In this document: positions 55,158 to 63,313 of the stretch, piece after piece
How the letters are laid out: each line of letters starts with the position of its first letter
Position numbering within the stretch: the stretch's first letter is position 1
From: Nocardia miyunensis NBRC 108239
Lineage (GTDB): Bacteria > Actinomycetota > Actinomycetes > Mycobacteriales > Mycobacteriaceae
Assembly (NCBI RefSeq): GCF_001613065.1
Contig: NZ_BDBQ01000029.1
Coordinates: 140,112-204,111 of the forward strand
Direction of reading: 5' to 3'
Length of the DNA stretch: 64,000 bases
Made by a program: the position numbers and the translations under genes
The notes under the pieces: model-generated
What the model saw: the letters and a program-made list of their open reading frames with translations, nothing else
What the model was told of the DNA's origin: nothing
Databases searched by the model: none

Positions 55158-55972
55158 GTACCGCCGAATTCACCACGACCTCGACACCACTCGGTCCGTT
55201 CACCACGGTGGTCGATGCGGATGGGGCGGTCTTGGCCGCCGGATGGACCGCCGATTCCGACGAACTGCGCCGACTCGTACATCCCAGCCTGCGCCCCGAT
55301 GCACTGCGGCAACGCAATTCACTCGGCGAGGTGACCAGTGCGGTCGAAAAGTACCACGCCGGTGAGGTTTTCGCGATCGACCACATCCCGGTGCGCCAGA
55401 TCTCCGGGCCCTTCCTGCAACACGCCTGGGATGTACTGCGCACCGTCCCCGCCGGAGATCCGATCACCTACACGGCATTCGCCGCCCTGTCCGGCCGCCC
55501 CGAAGCCGTCCGCGCCGCCTCCAACGCCTGCGCCCGCAACGCCGCCGCCCTCTTCGTCCCCTGCCACCGCATCCTGCGCACCGACGGAACTCTCGGCGGA
55601 TTCCGCTGGGGGCTGGAGGTGAAGAAATGGCTGCTGCGCCACGAACGTGCCGAAGCGGGTGAAAACCGCGCGGACCACCGGGGCACGGCGCTGATCGTCG
55701 ACCTGCGCGGTCGGCTGATCGAGACACTCGACGACTTCTGGGACGCGGTGAAAGAGCCGTGCGGGTTGCCGGACTGGTTCGGCCGGAACTTGGACGCGTG
55801 GTCGGACACCATTGAGACGCGGGGTATCTCTGAGGTGATCGACAGCCATGACGTCCTGGTCGTGCACGTCGACCAGAGGGGATTGTTCGACGGGCATCGG
55901 CAGGAGGCCGGTATCCTGGCCGGACTCTTCGACGAAGAGCGGAACCGGCTCGTCGTCCACCGGCTGGCCTGA
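55154..55972 (+). CDS. ogt: O6-alkylguanine-DNA alkyltransferase (Ogt) fused to a barstar-like domain
   Basis: A 272-aa protein. Residues 1-165 are a full alkyltransferase that repairs O6-methylguanine by suicide transfer: active-site FVPCHRI with Cys137, preceded by the helix-turn-helix SGRPEAVRAASNACARN and followed by GGFRWGLEVKKWLLRHE, where Ogt proteins normally end. After a short charged linker, residues of about 178-272 form a second domain with the barstar signature: LIVDLRGRLIETLDDFWDAV, LPDWFGRNLDAWSDTI and a hydrophobic strand DVLVVHV. Barstar proteins inhibit barnase-type RNases. The ATG overlaps the alkA stop (ATGA). The frame is uninterrupted, so this is a true fusion in this sequence. 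Confidence 0.9.
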   Translation: MSTAEFTTTSTPLGPFTTVVDADGAVLAAGWTADSDELRRLVHPSLRPDALRQRNSLGEVTSAVEKYHAGEVFAIDHIPVRQISGPFLQHAWDVLRTVPAGDPITYTAFAALSGRPEAVRAASNACARNAAALFVPCHRILRTDGTLGGFRWGLEVKKWLLRHERAEAGENRADHRGTALIVDLRGRLIETLDDFWDAVKEPCGLPDWFGRNLDAWSDTIETRGISEVIDSHDVLVVHVDQRGLFDGHRQEAGILAGLFDEERNRLVVHRLA

Positions 55973-56124
55973 TGAACCCTGTGGCCGCCTGACTCAGCAC
56001 CGGGCCCAGACGAGAATGGCGGCAAGGTGCAGGTGCGGCCTGGTAAGCGATGGCGAGTTCGTCCGTGCGCATGGCGAGGCCGCGCCACTGCTCGAGTCGG
56101 GCGGTGCACCGCTCGAGTACGCGT

Positions 56125-56172
56125 GAGTCCGAGTCCGAGTCCGAGTCCGAGTCCGAGTCCGAGTGCGAGCGC
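56125..56172. repeat. Hexanucleotide microsatellite (GAGTCC)
   Basis: Six perfect GAGTCC units (56125-56160) followed by two degenerate ones (GAGTGC, GAGCGC). It lies in the 239-bp gap between the Ogt-barstar gene and the end of sbcC. All three forward frames give dipeptide repeats (for example SE), but no convincing gene surrounds it. Confidence 0.85.
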
Positions 56173-56211
56173 TTCGAATTCACAGAACGTCATTCGAGAG
56201 GTCGTATGTGC

Positions 56212-59200
56212 TTACGCGACAATCGTTTTCAGGTGAGAGCCGGTGGGCTGGCGGATGACGTGGAGGCGGCTGGGGATGCGTTGGCGCATCTCGTCGACGT
56301 GGCTGACTATGCCGACCACGCGTCCGCCGGAACGCAGGTCGTCCAGGACGCCCATGACCGCGTCGAGGGTGTCGGCGTCGAGGCTGCCGAAACCCTCGTC
56401 GATGAACAGGGTGTCCATGACCAGGCCGCCGGATTCGGCGGCCACCACATCGGCCAGGCCGAGCGCCAGAGCCAGTGAGGCCATGAAGGTTTCGCCGCCG
56501 GAGAGGGTTTTGGCCGGGCGGATCGCGCCGGTGTAGTCGTCGCGGATGTCCAGCCCCAGGCCGCCGCGCCGGCCGTTCCGGCCCGCGACGTCGGTGTGGA
56601 CGAATTCGTAACGGCCACCGGACATTCGGCGCAACCGCACCGAACCCGCGATGGCCACCTCCTCGAGCCGGGCCGCCAGCACGTACGAACGCAGCGACAT
56701 GCGGCGGTTGTTCTCGCCGCGACCGGCCACCACATCGGCGAGCCCGGCCAGTTCGTCGTAGGCGCGCTGCATCGGGGTGATCCGATCCACCGCGGCCCAC
56801 AGTTGCGTGCCCAACTCCTCGAGCTGCTGCACCCGGTGTTCGGCCTGTGCATGGGCGGCCACGGCCGCGTCCAGCGCGGTACGTGCCTGCGCCACCCGGG
56901 TTTCCAGCTCCTGCGGATCATCGAGTTCGACATCGGCGGCGGCCCGGATATCGGGTTCGGCCAGAACGGCCTCGGCGTGCGCGCGAATGCTGTCCGCTTC
57001 GGTCAGCTCATCCTCGATCTTGCTCTGCTCCCGCGGGCTGCGTGCGGCGGCGGCGACGACCTTCGCATAGGCCGCCAGCACGCCGTAGTCCGGCTCCGAA
57101 CCGCGTTCGGGCACAACCACATCCGCGAGCGTGACCAACTCGGCCGCGCGGGCCAGCTGCTCTACGCGGCGTGCCAGCGTGGTGACCTGTTCGCGGGCGG
57201 CATCCGCTTCGGTTCGGGCCGTGCGGAGTTCGGTGGCATCGCGCACGAGGGCGTCCAGGCGGGCCCGGCGGCGATCCACCGTGCCGTCGGCTCCGGCGGC
57301 GGTGCGCAGACGGTCGGTGAGTTCGGCCATCCGGCGGTCGGCGGCGATGATGCGTTCGACCACGGCACTGTTGCGGACATCGAGTTCGCGCAATTCGTTC
57401 TGCAGGCGCGTTTCGTCGGCGCGCAGCCTGTTCAGCTCGGTGGTGAGCTCCTCGACGCGGGCACCGGCGCGGCGGGCGGATTTGAAGCGTTCGGTGACGA
57501 CGTTGAGTTCCGCGGACAATTCGGCCCGGTCGCCCTCGCCGCCGCGAGCGACGAGCACCGCGATGTCGTTCTCCAGTTCGGACAGGCGGGATTTCGTACG
57601 GTCACGGACGGATTCGGCAGTTCGTTCGGCAGCGACCGCACGTTCCTCGTCGGCCTTGGACGCGGCGGTCGCGGTCGGCTGGGCGGGGGCCGGATGGTCG
57701 GCGGAACCACACACACTGCACGGCTGCCCGTCGGCCAGCGCACCCGCCAACTCGGCGGCCATTCCGGCCAGCCGACGTTCCCGGATCGCGAGCGTGTGCT
57801 CGCGAGCATCGACGTGTGCTTCCCGTGCCGACTCGAATGCGGTTGTGGCCCGGGCGAGTTCGGTGCGCCGGGCAGCGAGTTCGGTCGCCGCTTCCGAGGC
57901 CGTGCGCAGCCGTTCGCATTCCGCCTGCAATCCGGCCAGTCCGGCCGCCGCCTGCTCCGCCTCGCGCACCCGGACATCCAGTGCGGCAATCGTTTCCGGC
58001 ATCGCGGCACGGGTGGCGGCCAATTTGTCCATGCCTGATCGCAGGGACGACTGCTCCTTGCGCAGCCTCGCGAGTTCGACGCTCACCCGCTGCGCCGATT
58101 CCGCATCGGCCCGCACCTCGTCCAACGCACCGATCTGCGCCGACCACCGCTGAATCGCCGCATCGATACCGGTCGACTCGATCTCGGAATCATCGTCCCG
58201 GAACGTATCCCGCACATCGGAATCCGCGTCCGCACCACCGCCCGACCGATCCGCGATCGGCCCGTCACTCGAATCAGCAACTGCCGCAGCGGATTCACCG
58301 CCTCGATCAACGTTGTCCGAACTCACCTCTTCCGAATGCTCAGCTTCGAATTCGCCTGTACCCCTGCCGATTTCATCCGCTGGCACCCCCGCCCCGTTCG
58401 AATCACCAGACCCGAAAGCATCCGCCGCAGGCGGCGACTCCACCGAGAACAACCCCGGCTCACCATCATCCGCAGCCCAGCCGACCGCCGAGTCCACCAC
58501 ACGCAGCGGCCGATCCCCCGCAACGGTCTTCGCCGTCTTGCGCACCCCACTCCCCCGCCGCGCAGCCCCCTCACTCGCCCCCCGCCGCCGTCCGGCCACT
58601 TCCCCACTTCCGGACGAATTCCGCTCCCCCGCCACATCCGCACCGGTCACCGCGCTCCCCGGCACCGGATCGACCGAGAACAACTCGAGCTCGACATAAT
58701 CGACCGACGCCCGCTCCGCCGCCGACTCCTCTCGATCCCCCGATTCAAGCCCCCTGGCACCCGTCGATGCACGCCGTCCGCGACTCGACGCGCCATCACC
58801 ATCAACGCTCGACTCCAGACCTACCCCAGCGCTGTCCCGCGCAGAGCCACTCGCGCCGTATCCAGCGGCACCGGCCCCACCCGTCGATGCACCTTCGCGC
58901 CCCAGCGCAGCACCGCCATCGACACTCGACTCGCCCCCTACCCCGGCACTATCTCGCGCAGAGCCACTCGCGCCGTGAGCAGCCGCACCAGACCCACCCG
59001 CCGAAGCACGCCGTCCGCGCCCCGGCGCGCCATCACCGTCAACGCTCGACTCGAAACCGGCACCGACGCTGCCCGGTGCGGAGTCGCTCGCGCCGTGAGC
59101 GGGCGCACCAGACCCATCGGCCGACCGTGAGTCCGCGCGATCGTCCGTAGTCGTTGGCACCCCGGCGTTCTCACCTCGGACCGAGGAGGTACGGCCGGGG

Positions 59201-60396
59201 GGATCATCGAAAGTCGTTGCCGCACTGCGGTTCTGCTCCGGAACCGGGGCGATGGCGGCTAGCTCGGCGGCAAGGTCGGTGTCGGCGAGTTCGGCGGCGG
59301 CGAGATCGGTTGCTGCCCAGATGGTTCCGGGGAGTTCGGCGCTGGGGGGTTCGAGCAGGCGGGTGGCGAGACGTTCGGCGAGGGCGCGGGATTCGGCGGT
59401 GCGGCTGCGGAGAACTTTCGCCGCCGTGCGGGCCTCGTCCAGGGCGGAGGCGACCGGTTCGACGCGACGGGACTGATCCAGTTCGATGCGGCGGCGGGCG
59501 CGCAGTTCCGCGGTGGAGGCGTACTCGTCCAGTTGTGCGCGGGCCGCGGTCAGGCGGCGATGCAGGTCGTGCAGACGGCGCTGCTGCTCGGCCTCGGCGT
59601 GGGCGCGGGTCGAATCCGCTTGGCGCTGTGCGAGTTCGGCCTTCGTGGTCACCGCAGCGGCGCGGGCGGTGGTGAGGAGTTGCTGCGACCATTGCGTCGC
59701 GTCCAGGGTGTCGACGGTCTCGGTCGCGCCGACCCCGGCGGAGACGACCACCTGACCGATGAGCCGGTCGATACTCTGCCGGTGCGTATCGAGTTCCGCG
59801 CCACTGTCCCGGCGACGCTGCGTCAGCCATTGTTCGGCGCTGCCGAATCGCTCTGTGTCGAAGAGCTTTTCGAGCAGCTTCTCGCGATCCTCGTTCTCCG
59901 AGCGCAGAAATCGGGCGAAATCGCCCTGCGGCAGCAGGACCACCTGGAAGAACTGATCGGCGCTCATCCCGAGCAGCCGGATCACCTCGTCGCCGATATC
60001 GGGTATACGAGAGAGATTCTGGCCGCGGCCGTCCAGCCATTCCAAGGTGGCCTTGGCCTTCTCGTCCGCCCAGCCCTCGCCACCCCGCTTCTTGGGCCGC
60101 CGGAATTCCGGCGAGCGGGTCAGCCGCAGCCGACGCCCACCCAACGTCGCCTCGAGCACCACCCGCGGCGGCGTCTGCGGATCCGCGTGATCCGAGTGCA
60201 GCCGCTTGCTGTCCCCCCGCGCCCCCGGCACCCTCCCGTACAGCGCGAACGCGATCGCGTCCAGCACCGTCGTCTTCCCCGCCCCGGTCTGCCCGTGCAG
60301 CAGGAACAGGCCGTCACCCCCGAGTACATCGAAATCCACCACCGCGGTGTCGGCGAACGGCCCGAACGCCGTCAACTCCAACCGATGCAGCCTCAT
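56212..60396 (-). CDS. sbcC: Exonuclease subunit SbcC (Rad50-like) with large repetitive insert
   Basis: A 1394-aa SMC-like ATPase of the SbcCD nuclease, which opens hairpins and processes DNA ends. Walker A GQTGAGKT is at residues 35-42, QGDFARFLRS follows the Q-loop, the zinc hook CSVCG is near residue 890 between coiled coils, and the C-terminal ABC half has LSGGETFMASLALALGLADVV and the Walker B VMDTLFIDEGFGSLD. Actinobacterial SbcC is usually near 1000 aa. Residues of about 380-735 are a disordered Gly/Ala/Ser/Asp-rich insert in the first coiled-coil arm, with three 39-40-aa tandem repeats (58.77-59.12 kb). The ATG at 60396 overlaps the upstream small ORF. Confidence 0.93.
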   Translation of the reverse strand: MRLHRLELTAFGPFADTAVVDFDVLGGDGLFLLHGQTGAGKTTVLDAIAFALYGRVPGARGDSKRLHSDHADPQTPPRVVLEATLGGRRLRLTRSPEFRRPKKRGGEGWADEKAKATLEWLDGRGQNLSRIPDIGDEVIRLLGMSADQFFQVVLLPQGDFARFLRSENEDREKLLEKLFDTERFGSAEQWLTQRRRDSGAELDTHRQSIDRLIGQVVVSAGVGATETVDTLDATQWSQQLLTTARAAAVTTKAELAQRQADSTRAHAEAEQQRRLHDLHRRLTAARAQLDEYASTAELRARRRIELDQSRRVEPVASALDEARTAAKVLRSRTAESRALAERLATRLLEPPSAELPGTIWAATDLAAAELADTDLAAELAAIAPVPEQNRSAATTFDDPPGRTSSVRGENAGVPTTTDDRADSRSADGSGAPAHGASDSAPGSVGAGFESSVDGDGAPGRGRRASAGGSGAAAHGASGSARDSAGVGGESSVDGGAALGREGASTGGAGAAGYGASGSARDSAGVGLESSVDGDGASSRGRRASTGARGLESGDREESAAERASVDYVELELFSVDPVPGSAVTGADVAGERNSSGSGEVAGRRRGASEGAARRGSGVRKTAKTVAGDRPLRVVDSAVGWAADDGEPGLFSVESPPAADAFGSGDSNGAGVPADEIGRGTGEFEAEHSEEVSSDNVDRGGESAAAVADSSDGPIADRSGGGADADSDVRDTFRDDDSEIESTGIDAAIQRWSAQIGALDEVRADAESAQRVSVELARLRKEQSSLRSGMDKLAATRAAMPETIAALDVRVREAEQAAAGLAGLQAECERLRTASEAATELAARRTELARATTAFESAREAHVDAREHTLAIRERRLAGMAAELAGALADGQPCSVCGSADHPAPAQPTATAASKADEERAVAAERTAESVRDRTKSRLSELENDIAVLVARGGEGDRAELSAELNVVTERFKSARRAGARVEELTTELNRLRADETRLQNELRELDVRNSAVVERIIAADRRMAELTDRLRTAAGADGTVDRRRARLDALVRDATELRTARTEADAAREQVTTLARRVEQLARAAELVTLADVVVPERGSEPDYGVLAAYAKVVAAAARSPREQSKIEDELTEADSIRAHAEAVLAEPDIRAAADVELDDPQELETRVAQARTALDAAVAAHAQAEHRVQQLEELGTQLWAAVDRITPMQRAYDELAGLADVVAGRGENNRRMSLRSYVLAARLEEVAIAGSVRLRRMSGGRYEFVHTDVAGRNGRRGGLGLDIRDDYTGAIRPAKTLSGGETFMASLALALGLADVVAAESGGLVMDTLFIDEGFGSLDADTLDAVMGVLDDLRSGGRVVGIVSHVDEMRQRIPSRLHVIRQPTGSHLKTIVA

Positions 60397-60782
60397 CCGA
60401 TCAGCCTCCCACGACCCCGATCACTCATCCCAGTCACCTCCGCGCACGTCCGCTCGCACGGTTCCCGACAGAGTGCGTGCAGTCCCACTGGCGGTAGCGC
60501 CCCACCGGCACCGACAGCGGCGGGTGTACCGATCCGCGACACGAAGGGCCGCAACGCTCCACCGCATCTCCAGACCCGAACCGCTGTCCCGATGCCAGAC
60601 GACACGGCCGGCACCGGACAGGAACGCCCGGCCGGTATCCCCGAAGCCGGCCGTTCGTCCGGTACACGGAACTCGCCGAGGTCGGACTCGGCTGCGGTAC
60701 CCCGGCCGTACAGCATGGGCATGGCGTGCGGCCGAAGCATCCGCAGCAAGGTTGACTGCCGCCCGCGGCCCGGATCGCTCAT
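60393..60782 (-). CDS. Hypothetical 129-aa ORF wedged between sbcD and sbcC
   Basis: A frame from ATG 60782 to TGA 60393 that overlaps both neighbours as ATGA: its ATG overlaps the sbcD stop and its TGA overlaps the sbcC start. It begins MSDPGRGRQ and ends MSDRGRGRLIG, so its two ends are a direct repeat. The middle contains several cysteines (RSCPV, VWRCGG, LCREPCERTC) and no recognised domain. Third-position GC is lower than in the flanking genes. It is either a real small protein translated between the two subunits or an inserted segment that happens to stay open. Confidence 0.42.
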   Translation of the reverse strand: MSDPGRGRQSTLLRMLRPHAMPMLYGRGTAAESDLGEFRVPDERPASGIPAGRSCPVPAVSSGIGTAVRVWRCGGALRPFVSRIGTPAAVGAGGALPPVGLHALCREPCERTCAEVTGMSDRGRGRLIG

Positions 60783-61957
60783 GCCGTGCGCTCCCCCGCA
60801 TCGACCGGCTGCGCTTCGGCCACCTCGCGTTCGGCGGTCGCGGCGGCCAAGGCGCGTGTCAGCCAAGCCATTTCGGTATCGGTGGGTTCGCGGCGCACGT
60901 CGGCGAGGAAGCTGTGCGCTACTTCGGTGTCGCGGCGGCCGTGCACCCGTTCACGGTAGCGCAGGTCCGGATTGCCTTCGGGGCGAATCCATTCCACATG
61001 TACCGCGTGCGGGAAACGCTGGCGCAGCCGACGCAGGGCATCGACCGGGCGGGCGTGGTCGGTGAGGTTGGCCGAGACGTAGTGTTCCTCGGCCTCGGCG
61101 TGCGCGGGATCGTCGAGAAGTTCCTCGAGCTCGCCGGTCAACTGGGTGAGTCCGCGCACCCGCGGGAGGTCGTGCCGCTCGACGCCGGTGAGCCCCTCGG
61201 GGCCCAGATCGGCGATCCATACCGCCTTGCGATGGGAACGCTCGGCGAACGAATACGGCAGCGGCGAACCGGAATACCGGATCGATTCGGACAGCGTCTG
61301 CGGCGAGTGCAGATGCCCGAGAGCCACGTAATCGATCCCCTCGAACGCGCCCATCGGCACCGTCTCGACCCCACCGACGGAGATCGACCGCTCCGAGCCG
61401 GTCGCCTCCCCGCCGACGACGAAGGCGTGCGCGAGCACCACCGAGCGCACCCCGCCGCGCGACTCGAGATCGGCGCGCACCCGGCTCATCGCCGCGTCCA
61501 GGATCTCCGCGTGCGAACGCGCCTGTGGCACACCCAGTTCCACGCGGGTGATCTCCGGTTCCAGATACGGGATGCCGTAGCAGGCGATCTCGCCGTACTC
61601 GTCGCCCAGCACAACCGGACGCCGGAGATCCGCCACGGACGTGCGCAGATGCAGTCCGCCCGCCGCCGCGAAACTGCCGAGCGCGCCGAGCCGGGTCGGC
61701 GAATCGTGATTGCCGGAGGTGGCCACGATCACCGCGCCCGCTGCCCGGATCGCCTCGAATCCCCGGTTGCACACCGCGATCGCATCGGCGCTGGGTATCG
61801 ATCGGTCGTAGACGTCACCGGGCAGCAGCACCACGTCCACCCGCTGCTCGGCCACGATCTCGGCCAGCGATTCGAGCGAACGTGCCTGATCCGCCAGCAG
61901 ATCCACACCGTGGAAGGTCCGCCCGATGTGCCAGTCGGAGGTGTGCAGCAGCCGCAT
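60779..61957 (-). CDS. sbcD: Exonuclease subunit SbcD (Mre11-like)
   Basis: A 392-aa metallophosphoesterase nuclease, partner of SbcC. The five phosphoesterase motifs are visible: MRLLHTSDWHIGR, LLPGDVYDRSIP, VATSGNHDS, VLAHAFVVGGEATGSE and GHLHSPQTL. The C-terminal part (capping and SbcC-binding) is complete. The ATG at 61957 begins the protein exactly as in the family. In most relatives sbcD and sbcC nearly abut; here about 380 bp intervene. Confidence 0.93.
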   Translation of the reverse strand: MRLLHTSDWHIGRTFHGVDLLADQARSLESLAEIVAEQRVDVVLLPGDVYDRSIPSADAIAVCNRGFEAIRAAGAVIVATSGNHDSPTRLGALGSFAAAGGLHLRTSVADLRRPVVLGDEYGEIACYGIPYLEPEITRVELGVPQARSHAEILDAAMSRVRADLESRGGVRSVVLAHAFVVGGEATGSERSISVGGVETVPMGAFEGIDYVALGHLHSPQTLSESIRYSGSPLPYSFAERSHRKAVWIADLGPEGLTGVERHDLPRVRGLTQLTGELEELLDDPAHAEAEEHYVSANLTDHARPVDALRRLRQRFPHAVHVEWIRPEGNPDLRYRERVHGRRDTEVAHSFLADVRREPTDTEMAWLTRALAAATAEREVAEAQPVDAGERTA

Positions 61958-62130
61958 GCCGCGAAACCGTAGGCGATGGCACCGACAGATTCGCAATCGC
62001 CACCCCGAGACCGCCGCAAAAAATTCCCGTCTCGATCGGCCGGAACCGAGCCGGCACGAGCCACCGAGCAAGTGCTGGGCGTTAGCCACTGTGCCGAACT
62101 TGTCGGTGGCATACGGCACTATCTGCTGTC

Positions 62131-63255
62131 ATGACCGCACCGACGCTGTTAGCGATGCTCGTGGTGTTCTGTACCGGGCTGGGCCTGGGCTGGCTCGGTC
62201 ATCTCGCGCGGGCCGGGCGGGCCGAGGCGCAGCTGGCCGCCCTGCGCGACAACGAACGTCTGCTGCGGCATTCCCTCGGCGCGGCGAACGAGGATGCCGC
62301 ACAGCGCAATTCACAGGCCCTGGGCACGCTGGTGGCACCGCTGCGCGAGGCGGTCGGCGCATTGAATCAGCAGCTGGCCAAGGTGGAGCACAACCGCATC
62401 GATGCCTATGCGGGCCTGCGCGAACAGGTCGCGGGCATGCAGCGGCTGTCCCATCAGCTGGCCACGCAGACCGGGCAACTGGTCTCGGCCCTGCGCGCGC
62501 CGCAGGTCCGCGGACGCTGGGGTGAGATCCAACTCGAGCGCGTGGTGGAGCTGGCCGGAATGTCGCGGCATTGCGATTTCGACACCCAGGTCACCCGTGC
62601 GGGCCGGGACGGCGCGGTGCGACCCGATCTGGTGGTGCGGCTGGCCGGTGACCGCCACATCGTCGTGGACGCGAAGGCCCCGCTGACGGCCTACCTCGAC
62701 GCCACCGCCCAGGACGACCCCCGCGCGCGAGCCGAACATCTGGTTCGCCACGCCAGACATCTGCGCACTCATATCGATCAGCTATCCGACAAGGCGTACT
62801 GGGCGGCCTTCGATCCCGCACCCGAATTCGTGGTCCTGTTCGTGCCCGGCGAGACGTTCCTGGACGCCGCGCTGAACGCCGATGCGGGTCTGCTGGAGTA
62901 CGCATTCGGCCGGAACGTGATCCTCGCAACGCCGACGACACTCGTCGCACTGCTTCGGACGGTCGCCCACGGCTGGCGACAGGACGCTATCTCGAAAGAG
63001 GTAGCAACAGTTCAGCAATTGGGTCGGGAGCTGTACGCGCGGCTGGGTGTCGTCGGCGGGCACCTGGACCGGCTGGGGGGCCAACTGGCAAAGGCGGTAG
63101 ACGCTTTCAACCAGACAGTGGGCTCGGTGGAGTCGCGTGTACTGGTGACCGCGCGGCGGCTGCACGAGTTGGACATCGGCGATCGGGAGGTTCCGGCAAT
63201 CCGCTACATCGAGTCGCGACCGCGTGTCGCGGGCTTCTCAGACATCAACGAGTAA
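62131..63255 (+). CDS. rmuC: DNA recombination protein RmuC homologue
   Basis: A 374-aa protein: N-terminal membrane anchor (LLAMLVVFCTGLGLGWLGHLA), a coiled-coil part (residues of about 25-110), then the RmuC nuclease-like domain: VRGRWGEIQLERVVELAGMSRHCDF, VDAKAPLTAYLDA (PD-(D/E)xK-like Asp and Lys), VVLFVPGETFLDAAL and VILATPTTLVALLRTVAHGW. RmuC limits inversions between short repeats in E. coli. The ATG at 62131 gives the anchor directly. It is divergent from sbcD with 173 bp between. Confidence 0.92.
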   Translation: MTAPTLLAMLVVFCTGLGLGWLGHLARAGRAEAQLAALRDNERLLRHSLGAANEDAAQRNSQALGTLVAPLREAVGALNQQLAKVEHNRIDAYAGLREQVAGMQRLSHQLATQTGQLVSALRAPQVRGRWGEIQLERVVELAGMSRHCDFDTQVTRAGRDGAVRPDLVVRLAGDRHIVVDAKAPLTAYLDATAQDDPRARAEHLVRHARHLRTHIDQLSDKAYWAAFDPAPEFVVLFVPGETFLDAALNADAGLLEYAFGRNVILATPTTLVALLRTVAHGWRQDAISKEVATVQQLGRELYARLGVVGGHLDRLGGQLAKAVDAFNQTVGSVESRVLVTARRLHELDIGDREVPAIRYIESRPRVAGFSDINE

Positions 63256-63300
63256 CCGTTTCATCCGCCCAGCCTCGGTACACGTTCCGGTTGCGACAGA

Positions 63301-63306
63301 TAGTGT
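63301..63306 (+). promoter_or_regulatory. Putative -10 element for the DUF6542-like gene, leaderless
   Basis: TAGTGT ends 7 bases before the GTG at 63314, with no Shine-Dalgarno between; transcription would start at the codon itself. No clear -35. Confidence 0.4.
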
Positions 63307-63313
63307 GCTTTAC

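Noticed and set aside
55464..56193. Minus-strand frames reading through the GAGTCC repeat as SD or GL dipeptides
   Set aside because: They run antisense to the well-supported Ogt-barstar gene and look non-protein-like beyond the repeat.
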